A DNA stretch of 32,713 bases from Desulfohalobiaceae bacterium (GTDB lineage Bacteria; Desulfobacterota; Desulfovibrionia; Desulfovibrionales; Desulfothermaceae). The notes beneath the pieces are model-generated. The model had not been told where the DNA came from. It ran no database searches and saw only the letters and a program-made list of their open reading frames with translations. The position numbers were made by a program, and so were the translations under genes. This document shows positions 24,595-32,285 of the stretch, one piece after another (positions within the stretch are counted from its first letter, which is position 1; each line of letters starts with the position of its first letter). The stretch lies in contig JAIPDR010000019.1 in NCBI GenBank assembly GCA_021737615.1, positions 1 to 32,713 on the forward strand, given 5' to 3'.

Positions 24595-25965
24595 ATGCAC
24601 TCAAGCAAAAGTCAAAGTATTCAGAAATACGACCCGGAAAACCGGGCCAAACGCTCAACCAGCCGTTCCCATGTTTCTCCTTCCTCGAAAGGGGAACAGA
24701 CACAGAAATTTCAAACAGACAGCCAGATAAAGGCCCGCTTGAATCTCGGCGGAGTCTTTGCGAACTTAAGCGTCGAACTGCAGGATGCGATCATCCGGCA
24801 GGGCTACACCAAACCCACTCCCATCCAGGAGCAGTCTATCGAGTATCTTCTCCAGCGACGGGATCTCCTGGGCTGCGCCCAGACCGGAACAGGCAAGACC
24901 GCCGCCTTTGTCCTGCCCCTTCTGCAGCATCTTCAGTCGCAGAACCGCCGCTGCAAGCCGGGGTCTCCCCGCGCCCTGATCATGGCCCCTACCCGGGAAC
25001 TGGCCGGGCAGGTCGGCGAGAGTATCGCCGCCTACGGTCGCTTCTTGCGCATCAGTCAGACCACGATCTTCGGGGGTGTCGGCCAGAATCCCCAGGTTCG
25101 CTCTCTGCGGCGCGGCGTGGACATCGTCACGGCCACCCCGGGACGCCTCCTCGACCTGATGCAGCAGGGGATGCTCCGGCTGGACAGCGTCGAAACCTTT
25201 GTCCTGGATGAGGCGGACCGCATGCTGGATATGGGGTTTCTGCCCGATATCCGCAGGATAATGCAGACTCTGCCCGCGGAGCGACAGTCGCTTCTCTTTT
25301 CGGCCACCCTGCCCAAGGCCATTGTCGAACTGGCCGGTCAGGTGGTCAAGGACCCGGTCCGGGTGAGCATCGCCCCGGAGCAGCCTGCTGTGGAAAAAAT
25401 TTCCCAGAAGGTGTATTACGTTGAAAACCGGGACAAACTGGCTCTGTTGACCAAGTTTCTCCGGGACCGGGATGAAGGCAAGGTCCTCGTTTTTGCGGAG
25501 ATGAAGCATATGGCCAATCGCATCACCGGGAAGCTGAGTGAAGCGGGCATCCCGGCCACGGCCATTCACGGCAACAAGAGCCAGAAGGCGCGGACCCAGG
25601 CCCTGGCCCAGTTCAAAAACGGTTCGACCCGCGTGCTGGTTGCCACGGACATTGCAGCCCGCGGTCTCGATGTGAAGGACATCTCCCACGTGATCAACTT
25701 CAATCTGCCACGCGAGGCAGAGACCTATGTGCACCGCATAGGCCGGACGGCCCGGGCCGGGGCGGCCGGCTGCGCGGTCTCTTTCTGCAGCACCGAGGAG
25801 AGCGGGATGCTGGGCCGCATCGAGCGGCTGCTGCGCCAAAAAGTCCCTGTTGACAAGACACATTCCCGGCAAGCCGCAATGACCCGGTCTGCCGCTCAGA
25901 AAAAGGACCTGCCGGCCGGCCGAAAGAGAGCCCGGCCCGGGACGGCGAGAACCTTCCGGAAATAG
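24595..25965 (+). CDS. rhlE: DEAD-box ATP-dependent RNA helicase, RhlE-like
   Basis: A 456-aa cytoplasmic RNA helicase that unwinds structured RNA with ATP, as in ribosome assembly, mRNA decay or cold adaptation. After a 45-residue polar N-terminal extension come the Q motif ([11 protein letters not shown]), motif I (AQTGTGKT, 95-102), Ia (PTRELA, 132-137), Ib (TPGR, 181-184), II (DEAD, 205-208) and III (SAT, 236-238). The RecA2 motifs follow: [31 protein letters not shown] and [10 protein letters not shown]. The C-terminus is basic ([20 protein letters not shown]), typical of RhlE-type RNA-binding tails. GGGAG lies 6 bases before the ATG. It is monocistronic, with its own promoter and terminator. 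RhlE is the best match among the DEAD-box subgroups, though CsdA- or SrmB-like assignment is not excluded. Confidence 0.9.
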   Translation: MHSSKSQSIQKYDPENRAKRSTSRSHVSPSSKGEQTQKFQTDSQIKARLNLGGVFANLSVELQDAIIRQGYTKPTPIQEQSIEYLLQRRDLLGCAQTGTGKTAAFVLPLLQHLQSQNRRCKPGSPRALIMAPTRELAGQVGESIAAYGRFLRISQTTIFGGVGQNPQVRSLRRGVDIVTATPGRLLDLMQQGMLRLDSVETFVLDEADRMLDMGFLPDIRRIMQTLPAERQSLLFSATLPKAIVELAGQVVKDPVRVSIAPEQPAVEKISQKVYYVENRDKLALLTKFLRDRDEGKVLVFAEMKHMANRITGKLSEAGIPATAIHGNKSQKARTQALAQFKNGSTRVLVATDIAARGLDVKDISHVINFNLPREAETYVHRIGRTARAGAAGCAVSFCSTEESGMLGRIERLLRQKVPVDKTHSRQAAMTRSAAQKKDLPAGRKRARPGTARTFRK

Positions 25966-26323
25966 CCAAACCAAAAAAGGGCTGCGATCTGGAGTAGCAG
26001 CCCTTTTCTCTTCAGTTGCCCGCCCGGATGCCGGTCCGGCCATTTTAGGCGGATTCCTTCAGCAGAGGCGTGAGCAGCCGGCAAACCAATGCTTAGCGGC
26101 ATTCACCGATCCTTTTCCTGCTCATCGTGGTCCTGATTTCCATGCCCTGCATGGACATGCGCGAGGACCCTTCGAAGGCCTTCTCTACTACCGATGCCCC
26201 GAAAAAACAAGGATAGCTGCAGGGCAAAGCCGGGCTCTGGAGATTTTGGCGCAAAAATAGTATGACTCGATTTTCGTGGAATTCGAGTTCCTTTGAAAAT
26301 GCTGATTGAATCCTGGATGTATC
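25966..26323. other. Intergenic region between the helicase and exonuclease III genes
   Basis: The region contains the helicase terminator (25975-26008). It also holds a 40-codon open stretch (26097-26216) with a hydrophobic, lipoprotein-like composition but no proper start codon, and a small ACTCGA/TCGAGT inverted repeat near 26264-26287. No clear promoter for the downstream gene was found. Confidence 0.5.
25975..26008 (+). terminator. Rho-independent terminator of the helicase gene
   Basis: AAAAGGGCTGC (25975-25985) pairs perfectly with GCAGCCCTTTT (25997-26007) across an 11-base loop, ending in a run of T followed by CTCTTC. It begins 10 bases after the helicase stop codon. The A/T ends make it potentially active on both strands. 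Confidence 0.9.
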
Positions 26324-27088
26324 ATGAAAATCGTATCCTGGAATGTAAACGGCTTCCGGTCAGTGCTCAAGAAAGGTTTCTGGGACTGGTTCGAGGACTC
26401 AGGGGCCGATATCGTCTGCCTGCAGGAAATCAAGGCCACAGAAGACCAGATCCCGGAAAATGAACGGCATCATGCCGGCTACCAGACTCTGTTCCAACCG
26501 GCCACGGTCAAGAAGGGCTATTCCGGGGTGGCGGCCTGGTGCCGGCGGCCGCCCCTGGCGGTCGATTTCGAAATGCCCGATCCCCGTTTTCAGGGAGAGG
26601 GGCGGCTGATCCGGCTGGAGTATGAGGATTTTTATGTCTTCAACGTCTATTTTCCAAACGGCAAGATGGGGGAGGACAGACTCCAGTACAAGCTCGACTA
26701 TTACGACGCCTTTCTGGATCAGGCCCAAAAGCTGAGGCAGGACAAGCCGGTGGTGGTCTGCGGCGATTTCAACACGGCTCACACCGAGATCGACCTGAAG
26801 AATCCCAAGGCCAATGAAAATATCTCGGGATTCCTTCCGGTTGAACGGGCCTGGCTGGATAGGTTCATTGCGGCCGGGTACCTGGACACCTTTCGTCTCT
26901 TCAACCAGGAACCGGGCTATTACAGCTGGTGGTCCTACCGTTTTCGGGCCAGGGAAAGAAACGCGGGCTGGCGGATCGATTATGTCTTTGTCTCTTTGGA
27001 GCTCAGGGCCCGGGTGAAACAGGCCTGGATCGAATCCGAGGTCCCGGGTTCGGATCACTGTCCCGTAGGGGTGGAAATCGAGGTCTGA
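26324..27088 (+). CDS. xth: Exodeoxyribonuclease III
   Basis: A 254-aa AP endonuclease/3'-5' exonuclease of the ExoIII family, which cuts DNA 5' of abasic sites and cleans blocked 3' ends in base-excision repair. Motifs visible are MKIVSWNVNGFRS at the start, the metal-binding glutamate in CLQEIKAT, GYSGVAAWCRR, LQYKLDYYDAFL, CGDFNTAHTEIDL (catalytic Asp and Asn), WRIDYVFVS, and the terminal GSDHCPVGVEIEV with the Asp-His pair. I use the ATG at 26324, which begins exactly at the conserved first strand. A TTG at 26306 would add six residues. The gene is convergent with the following DUF362 gene, 20 bases away, with no visible terminator. Confidence 0.93.
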   Translation: MKIVSWNVNGFRSVLKKGFWDWFEDSGADIVCLQEIKATEDQIPENERHHAGYQTLFQPATVKKGYSGVAAWCRRPPLAVDFEMPDPRFQGEGRLIRLEYEDFYVFNVYFPNGKMGEDRLQYKLDYYDAFLDQAQKLRQDKPVVVCGDFNTAHTEIDLKNPKANENISGFLPVERAWLDRFIAAGYLDTFRLFNQEPGYYSWWSYRFRARERNAGWRIDYVFVSLELRARVKQAWIESEVPGSDHCPVGVEIEV

Positions 27089-27108
27089 CCTGCACCTCTT
27101 GCAGAAAA

Positions 27109-28179
27109 CTATCTCAGGCTCATGGCCTTTTCCGGACAGAGTTCCTGGCAGCAGAAGCAGGTGATGCAGGTGTCCGCATCCACGACCGGGACCTGGCTGC
27201 CGTCCATGGACAGGGCCTGGACCGGGCAATGCTCGATGCAATCCCCGCAGCCGGTGCACAGTTCCGGGTCGGCTGCGGGTTTGACTCCGGACTGTGTTTG
27301 GAGCATGTCCTGCATGGCTTCGTTCTGCAAGATAGCCTCCCCGCCCAGGGGCGGGAGCTTGAAATTGGGAATTTCTTCAAATTTTCCGATGACTTCGATT
27401 GATTTTGAGGAGTAATCGCCCAGGCCGAGTTCCCCGGCTCTCTGCAGAAAGCGCAGCCGGCCAGGATCGAGGCCCATCATCCTGGCCACCACCGCGTCCA
27501 GGGCCACTGCGTTGTCCGAGGCCAGGATCCGTCCGATGCTGCGCAGATCCGCAGAGGCCGGACCGTTGCCTTCCATGCCCAGCACGGCGTCCATGATGAA
27601 CAGATCCGGGACCCTGAGGTTGAAGACCTCCACGACTGCCTCATGGAAGCGCAGAGGGCTGCCGGCCGCCTTGTGCAGTTTGGCCTTGAGCGCGCCCGGC
27701 AGGATGCCGTAGCTGTTCTTGATGGCCCCGGTGACGACGGTCAGGCCGTGGGTCTTGAACTTGGGCAGGCTGATGATGACATCGGCCTCGAAGACGGCCC
27801 GGGAAACGCTGACCCGGGGCATGAAGGACGGGTTGAAGACCACCTGTCGGGATTCGTTGCCGATGTTCTGGTAGTAGCCTCCAGCCGCCTCCATGAGCCC
27901 GGTCTCTTCGAAGCTTCGTTCGTTGTCGCCGTAATTGAACAGGCCTGGATTGTCGCCCACGATGATCGACTCCGGCAGTCTTTCCTCCACGGCCTCCACC
28001 ACCGCCCGCAGCAGGGCCGGGTGGGTGACGATGCCTTCATCCGGGCTGGATGTTCGCAGGACATTGGGCTTGATGAGCACCTTTCTACCGCTGATCGTTT
28101 GCGGAAAAACCTCCAGGGCCCTGTCCACGGCCTGGCGGCAGGTATCATAGTCTGCGGGTTCGATGAGGACTTTGGACAT
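27109..28179 (-). CDS. DUF362 protein with C-terminal double 4Fe-4S ferredoxin domain
   Basis: A 356-aa protein with an N-terminal DUF362 domain (about 1-290) and a bacterial ferredoxin domain (about 300-356). DUF362 segments visible are VLIKPNVLRTSSPDEGIVTHP, IIVGDNPGLFNYGDNERSFE, VIISLPKFKTHGLTVVTGAI and AVALDAVVARMMGLDP. The ferredoxin part has two complete cluster motifs, CTGCGDCIEHCP and CITCFCCQELCP, so two [4Fe-4S] clusters are expected. The family's biochemical role is not established; a redox function is likely. I chose the ATG at 28179, which has a purine-rich GAAGGAAAAG upstream. A longer frame from 28224 would begin at the predicted transcription start. It is monocistronic, from the promoter at 28232-28259. 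Confidence 0.88.
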   Translation of the reverse strand: MSKVLIEPADYDTCRQAVDRALEVFPQTISGRKVLIKPNVLRTSSPDEGIVTHPALLRAVVEAVEERLPESIIVGDNPGLFNYGDNERSFEETGLMEAAGGYYQNIGNESRQVVFNPSFMPRVSVSRAVFEADVIISLPKFKTHGLTVVTGAIKNSYGILPGALKAKLHKAAGSPLRFHEAVVEVFNLRVPDLFIMDAVLGMEGNGPASADLRSIGRILASDNAVALDAVVARMMGLDPGRLRFLQRAGELGLGDYSSKSIEVIGKFEEIPNFKLPPLGGEAILQNEAMQDMLQTQSGVKPAADPELCTGCGDCIEHCPVQALSMDGSQVPVVDADTCITCFCCQELCPEKAMSLR

Positions 28180-28231
28180 TGATTCTTTTCCTTCAGAAAG
28201 CGTGATTGATGTCTTTATTTTCATGGAATAA

Positions 28232-28259
28232 ATTCTACTTTGTTTGACCTGTCTGTCAA
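28232..28259 (-). promoter_or_regulatory. Strong sigma-70-type promoter for the DUF362 gene
   Basis: On the minus strand a perfect TTGACA (28254-28259) is followed after 16 bases by TAGAAT (28232-28237), 5 of 6 to consensus. The predicted transcription start near 28225 leaves a 46-base leader to the ATG at 28179 and makes the in-frame ATG at 28224 an unlikely start. This is among the best-matching promoters seen in the window. Confidence 0.6.
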
Positions 28260-28326
28260 GTTTAAAAGACAGAAGTGATGAGATCTATCTGGTTTTTTTG
28301 TCTTTTTTTGAAGAGAAATTTTTCAT

Positions 28327-28381
28327 GATATCCGGTTTGGCCCCGCTGAACGGGGGATTCAGCGGGGCCAAACCGGATATC
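28327..28381. repeat. Perfect 24-bp inverted repeat (long hairpin) at the end of the AEC transporter gene
   Basis: GATATCCGGTTTGGCCCCGC begins the left arm (28327-28350), which is perfectly complementary to 28358-28381 across a 7-base loop. The outer end of the right arm overlaps the transporter's TGA stop. In the direction of that gene there is no run of T after the stem; instead the sequence is A-rich (ATGAAAAATTTC). It could be a transcription terminator of non-standard form or an mRNA 3'-end protector. It also separates the transporter from the DUF362 promoter. Confidence 0.85.
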
Positions 28382-29267
28382 AGACCAGGCTGCTCAGGTA
28401 GAAGATAAAGGGGATGACCAGGACCCCCAGGAGGCTGGAGGTGATGATCATGCTCCCGGCATACCGGGCGTCCACCGAGTAGCGCAGGGGCAGGACCACT
28501 GAAAAGACGGCCGAAGGCAGGGAGGAGGCGACAAGGACCACGGTCCGGGCCAGGCCGGTGATCTGAAAGAGATGAACGGCCAAAAGTCCGGCCAGGAAAC
28601 CGAAGCCGAAGCGCAGGAGGAGGCCGGCGGCCAGATGCGGGTCTGCCTTGACCTTTCGTTTCCGAAGCGAGCAGCCCAGGGCAAAGGCGGCCAGGGAGGG
28701 GGCGCCTGAACCGCCGAACTGGAAGACCCGCAGCACTGCCTCCGGGAGCACGATTCCCCCGTACTTGAAGAGAAATCCGAGGATGATGGCCCAGAGCAGG
28801 GGAGATTTTATCATTTCGAAGAGTCCCCTGAAGGTGAATCCTCCGGTAACCAGGATGATGCCGATGGTGAAGATATAAAAGGTCTGGATCTGATCGTAGA
28901 TCACGATGAGGTTCATGGCGGAGAGTCCGCCCCAGAGCTGCATCAAGGGAATGCCCAGAAAGCCGGAGTTCATGAAAATGATGGGAGGGGTCACTGCCTT
29001 GAACTCCTGGCGGGAGAAGCGGCAGTAGAGATAGGAAGCCGCGAGCAGGAGCAACAGGACGAAAGTCACGGCTCCGGCCAGCTTGACCGTGTCCTTGAGG
29101 TAGATGTCCGAGGTGGACAGGGAGAAAAAGACCAGAAGCGGCATGAAAAAGTCGGTCACGGCCCGGACCAGGGTCTCTTCCGATATGGCGAAGAACTGGG
29201 CGAACAGATAGCCGCCCAGAGTGACAACGATCATGGGCAGGAGGATCAGAAAAAGATCGACGATCAT
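28380..29267 (-). CDS. AEC-family (auxin efflux carrier-like) transporter
   Basis: A 295-aa membrane protein of the AEC family, bacterial members of which move malonate, malate or other organic anions. About ten hydrophobic segments arranged as two five-helix halves are visible, starting LFLILLPMIVVTLGGYLFAQFF and including the conserved MNSGFLGIPLMQL and the late ASSLPSAVFSVVLPLRYSVD. The last helices are SMIITSSLLGVLVIPFIFYL. The gene starts 5 bases after the stop of the VOC/epimerase-like gene, so the two are cotranscribed, suggesting an organic acid related to CoA-ester metabolism as the solute. Its stop lies within the palindrome at 28327-28381. Confidence 0.85.
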   Translation of the reverse strand: MIVDLFLILLPMIVVTLGGYLFAQFFAISEETLVRAVTDFFMPLLVFFSLSTSDIYLKDTVKLAGAVTFVLLLLLAASYLYCRFSRQEFKAVTPPIIFMNSGFLGIPLMQLWGGLSAMNLIVIYDQIQTFYIFTIGIILVTGGFTFRGLFEMIKSPLLWAIILGFLFKYGGIVLPEAVLRVFQFGGSGAPSLAAFALGCSLRKRKVKADPHLAAGLLLRFGFGFLAGLLAVHLFQITGLARTVVLVASSLPSAVFSVVLPLRYSVDARYAGSMIITSSLLGVLVIPFIFYLSSLV

Positions 29268-29272
29268 CAGCC

Positions 29273-29671
29273 CTAGTCATCGATGAGCTCGGTCAGGACC
29301 CCGTTTAGCTTTTTGGGGTGGATAAAGGCGAACTCACAGTCTCGAAACGGCCTGGCTCCGCCGATAAAGGGGTAACCCTTGTCCTCTAACTCCTCCATGG
29401 CCTCCCTGGTGTTGTCCACGTTGAAGCTCAGGAGCATGACGCCTTCGCCCCTTTTTTCAATGAATTTAGCCACATCCCCGTCCGGAGAGGTGGACTCCAT
29501 GAGCTCGAAGCCCACCTCGCCGATATAGTACCTGGCCACCCGGATTTTTTCGTTCTCGTCCACATAGGCGTCATCCGGTCCGTCCTTGCCCAGCAGGGGC
29601 TCCCAGGTCTTCTTGGCTTCTTCCAGGTCTCTGACCGCCACGCAGAGGTGGTCGATTCTGTTCATTTTCAT
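29273..29671 (-). CDS. Methylmalonyl-CoA epimerase-like VOC-family protein
   Basis: A 132-aa single-unit VOC (glyoxalase/dioxygenase fold) protein most like methylmalonyl-CoA epimerase, which interconverts R and S methylmalonyl-CoA in propionate metabolism. Family features are IDHLCVAVRDLEEAKKTWEP at the start, FELMESTSPDGDVAKFIEKR in the middle, and the end FIHPKKLNGVLTELID with the conserved metal-binding glutamate. The usual GEGxHHxAF segment reads GEGVMLLSF here, so the conserved metal-ligand histidine appears to be lost. Epimerase activity is therefore questionable. GGAG lies 8 bases before the ATG at 29671; a second ATG two codons later is also possible. It is coupled to the AEC transporter gene. 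Confidence 0.8.
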   Translation of the reverse strand: MKMNRIDHLCVAVRDLEEAKKTWEPLLGKDGPDDAYVDENEKIRVARYYIGEVGFELMESTSPDGDVAKFIEKRGEGVMLLSFNVDNTREAMEELEDKGYPFIGGARPFRDCEFAFIHPKKLNGVLTELIDD

Positions 29672-30194
29672 GGAATGCACTCCATAATTAAACAATTCTA
29701 TTTCAGGCCTGCCAGAGGCAGGGCTGGTATGAAACTTCATCTAAGAATGCGAACCGGTCACAGGGCTCTCTTTCGCTTAAACGCTTCCGGCTCTCGGTTT
29801 TCTAAGGCTCGTGAACACGGGATCCCTGCCCCCTCCGGACTCTTAAGCTCTGCTTTAAATTTGGATGTTGCATGAAAGTGTATTTTCAGCTGTCTTCTTG
29901 TTTGAAGCCTTTGGTGCGGTCCGGTTTCCCCCATTTCGCGAGCCTAAGAGAAACCTGAGAAGCCTCCCAGCGAGGACGCGCAAGAAAACCCTGTTGCCCG
30001 GTTCGAAAAGAGGGTGCCAATGCTCAAAATTGGAGTTTCTTCTTTGATCAAACTGGCAGTCGTAGATTCTATATCTATAATTTCATAGTGTTGTTGTGTA
30101 TTCTAATAAAAAATAAATAGTTATGTGTCAGATTTGCCAGAGGCAGGGCTGACACCTGACACCTCTTAACTCCTCACTGTTCACTCCTCACTCC
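29672..30194. other. Non-coding region with two copies of a hairpin repeat core
   Basis: This 523-bp gap between the VOC gene and the dehydrogenase/hydratase gene contains no recognisable gene. It holds two identical 17-base cores, TGCCAGAGGCAGGGCTG (29710-29726 and 30135-30151), and a run of short words up to the stop of the dehydrogenase/hydratase gene. The stretch 30060-30125 is strongly AT-rich. No promoter for the VOC gene was convincing. Confidence 0.55.
29710..29726. repeat. Hairpin repeat core, copy 1
   Basis: TGCCAGAGGCAGGGCTG is identical to 30135-30151. With the flanking bases it forms the hairpin CCTGCC-AGA-GGCAGG (29708-29722), with a three-base loop as in the GCGGGC-GAA-GCCCGC core at 20953. 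It lies about 40 bases upstream of the VOC gene start. Confidence 0.7.
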
Positions 30195-30198
30195 TCAC
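30135..30198. repeat. Hairpin repeat core, copy 2, followed by a simple-word run
   Basis: The core TGCCAGAGGCAGGGCTG (30135-30151) is followed by tandem GACACCT units and then several near-copies of CACTCCT up to 30198. The run overlaps the TGA stop of the dehydrogenase/hydratase gene (30195-30197). The layout, hairpin core next to short tandem words, matches the elements at 38-136 and 20834-20969, though the words differ. Confidence 0.7.
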
Positions 30199-32219
30199 TT
30201 TTTGAATTCCGGTTTTCGCTTCTCCAGAAAGGCGGAGATGCCCTCTTTGGCGGCCTCCAGGCAGGCTATTTCACCAAAGCCCTGATACCCGATCTCCAGG
30301 GCCTGCTCAAAGCTCTCGGCTGCGGCTGCCTTTTTGATGGTTGCCGCTGTCTGTTCCACGGCCTCGCGGCTCAGAGGGAGTTTCCCGGCCTTAGGGGTCT
30401 TTGGCAGTTCGATTTCAGGAAGATCCACCTTGCCTTCCGGGATCCGATGCCTGGTGCCCTGCAGGGCGAGGACCGTCCGCACGGCCTCGGGCAGCAGGTC
30501 CTGGTGGCTGTCCACGATGGTCCGGACCATGCCTGTTTCTTTGGCCTGGTCCGCGCTGATGCGTTTGCCAAACAGAATCATCTCGTGAAAGAGCTTGCTC
30601 CCTTTGGGCCACCTGCGGTAGGGCACCACGCAGCCCCCGATTCCAGGCAGGATGCCCAGGGTGATCTCCGGAAACTGGAATCCGGCTTGTCTGACCGCCA
30701 CCAGGTCCTGGCAGCGGATGGCCATTTCCAATCCTCCGCCCAGGGCCAGGCCATTGACCGCCGCGACAATGGGTTTGTCCATGTTGTCCATGAAGCGCTG
30801 GACCTTGGCGCATTCCCGGCTGTACCGGGCCGCCCCTTCCTTGTCCCCCAGGAGCCGGGGGAACTTGCCGATGTCCGCGCCGGCTGAAAAAACGTTCAGC
30901 CCGTAACCGGTCAGGACAAAGCCCCTGGTCTCGGGGTCGTTCTGAAATTGTTCCAGGACCGAGAGGATCTCATCGTTGATCTGATCGCTCAAGGCGTTCA
31001 TGGCCTGGGGTCTGCGCAGGGTGATCACCTTTACCCCGTCTACGTCGTCCACCAGCACATTTCGCCTGAAGGCGAGATATTCATCCAGGGGGTGTTTGGG
31101 TTTGGGAAATTCGGGCTTATCCAGGGCAAAGCGCTCCACGACTCTTTTGACTTCCTCTTGGCCCAGTTTCTGCATCAGGTCTAGCGGGCCCTGTTTGAAG
31201 CCCAGACCGATCTCGCAGCCCAGGTTCAGGTCCTCCTTGGTGCCGATCCTGCGGTCCAGGATGTCGAAGCTCTGGGAGAAGAGGATGCCCAGCAGGCGGT
31301 CCCGGACCAGGTCTCTGATCTCCTGCGGGACCTTGTCTCCGGAGCCGGGTCTGGCGGTGGCCCATTTTTCGACTGAGGCCAGGATGGGGGCAGGCTGGTA
31401 GTGGCCGCCCTCCTCAAGCATCTGATTGGTGTTGGTCTCGATGATGATCGGGTTGCCGTTGGCCAGGTTGAGGACGAAAAAAGGGCCGGCAAAAACGAAC
31501 TCCTCGGATACGGTGTCGACCTGGGAGGCAGAGGCCTCGTTCAAAAGCAGGGCGGCCTCGTTGCACCAGTTGTCGAAGACCCGGTCCAGCATGAAGCAGA
31601 CCACGTCCCTGGTCACCAGAGGCACTTTGCCGGTCATGGTGAAAAACCAGAGCAGGTAGTCGATGACCTCCTGCCGTGACTGATCCCAGGTAACGATCTC
31701 CACGGGCAGACTGCGCCAGGCCGGGGCAAAGAAATGGGTGATGCTGGTCCTCTCCGGGTGCCTGGCCTGGGCAAAAATCCGGGCGGCAGGGATGGAACTG
31801 GTGTTGGAGGCCAGGATCGCCTCCTCGGAAACCCGGTCTTCCACCAGCTTGAAGATCTTCTGTTTCAGTCCGAGGTCTTCGGTGGCGGCTTCGATGATCA
31901 GCTGGCAGCCCTTGATCTGATCGTAATCCGGGGTGTAGCTGATGTTTTTCAAGACAGCTTCGGCCTTCTCCGGGGTCATTTTTTTCTTGTCCACCCCTTT
32001 CTGGGCATAGGAGGCGATCCGTTTTTCGGCATTCTTGAGAGCGGTTTCAGAAATATCCACCAGGTGGAGTTTGATCTCCGGCAGTGCGCTTTTCAGATAG
32101 TAGCCTATGTCCGGGCCGATGGTTCCGGAGCCGATGATGGCCACTTCCCGGGGCAGGGAACGGGCCGGTTTGATGAGCATGGGGTTCTTGGCCGTGGGAT
32201 AGAGAGTCTGGTCCTGCAT
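30195..32219 (-). CDS. 3-hydroxyacyl-CoA dehydrogenase/enoyl-CoA hydratase fusion protein
   Basis: A 674-aa bifunctional beta-oxidation-type enzyme. The dehydrogenase comes first: NAD-binding IIGSGTIGPDIGYYL near residue 30, SNTSSIPAARI, the catalytic His region ITHFFAPAWRSLPVEIV, and a dehydrogenase C-domain with FMLDRVFDNWCNEA. The hydratase half (about 395-674) has ITLRRPQAMNALS, oxyanion segment VFSAGADIG, NGLALGGGLEMA and FPEITLGILPGIGG. Both glutamates used by crotonases to add water are present. This order is the reverse of FadB/FadJ and resembles archaeal crotonyl-CoA hydratase/3-hydroxybutyryl-CoA dehydrogenase fusions. It would hydrate an enoyl-CoA and oxidise the product, or run in reverse. 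GAAGGAG lies close upstream of the ATG. It follows the hydantoinase-like gene by 66 bases. Confidence 0.9.
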   Translation of the reverse strand: MQDQTLYPTAKNPMLIKPARSLPREVAIIGSGTIGPDIGYYLKSALPEIKLHLVDISETALKNAEKRIASYAQKGVDKKKMTPEKAEAVLKNISYTPDYDQIKGCQLIIEAATEDLGLKQKIFKLVEDRVSEEAILASNTSSIPAARIFAQARHPERTSITHFFAPAWRSLPVEIVTWDQSRQEVIDYLLWFFTMTGKVPLVTRDVVCFMLDRVFDNWCNEAALLLNEASASQVDTVSEEFVFAGPFFVLNLANGNPIIIETNTNQMLEEGGHYQPAPILASVEKWATARPGSGDKVPQEIRDLVRDRLLGILFSQSFDILDRRIGTKEDLNLGCEIGLGFKQGPLDLMQKLGQEEVKRVVERFALDKPEFPKPKHPLDEYLAFRRNVLVDDVDGVKVITLRRPQAMNALSDQINDEILSVLEQFQNDPETRGFVLTGYGLNVFSAGADIGKFPRLLGDKEGAARYSRECAKVQRFMDNMDKPIVAAVNGLALGGGLEMAIRCQDLVAVRQAGFQFPEITLGILPGIGGCVVPYRRWPKGSKLFHEMILFGKRISADQAKETGMVRTIVDSHQDLLPEAVRTVLALQGTRHRIPEGKVDLPEIELPKTPKAGKLPLSREAVEQTAATIKKAAAAESFEQALEIGYQGFGEIACLEAAKEGISAFLEKRKPEFKK

Positions 32220-32230
32220 AACACTCCTTC

Positions 32231-32278
32231 ATATATTTGCAGTCGATGTCCACCGGTGGATATCGACTGCAAATATAT
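32231..32278. repeat. 48-base near-perfect palindrome between two minus-strand genes
   Basis: The two 24-base halves (32231-32254 and 32255-32278) are complementary at 23 of 24 positions with no loop, centred on CACCGGTG. The outer ends are AT-rich. It fills most of the 66-bp gap between the hydantoinase-like stop and the dehydrogenase/hydratase ATG, ending about 12 bases before that ATG. It could act as a terminator or attenuator hairpin, an RNA processing site, or a dimeric regulator site. Confidence 0.8.
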
Positions 32279-32285
32279 CCTTAAT

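Noticed and set aside
24766-26043. Long minus-strand open frame opposite the helicase gene
   Set aside because: All helicase motifs are on the plus strand; the antisense frame also runs through the terminator.
26097-26216. 40-codon stretch with a hydrophobic, lipoprotein-like composition (ILFLLIVVLISMPCMDM)
   Set aside because: There is no start codon before the hydrophobic part, an in-frame stop lies just upstream, and there is no ribosome-binding site. It may be a relic of a small lipoprotein gene but cannot be supported.
27089-27108. CTGCA/TGCAG hairpin between the convergent exonuclease III and DUF362 genes
   Set aside because: Five base pairs without a T run is not credible as a terminator.
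28285-29280. Alternative minus-strand frame overlapping the AEC transporter gene
   Set aside because: The translation is rich in R, P, H and G with no membrane pattern, and it runs through the palindrome. The other frame gives a well-formed membrane protein.
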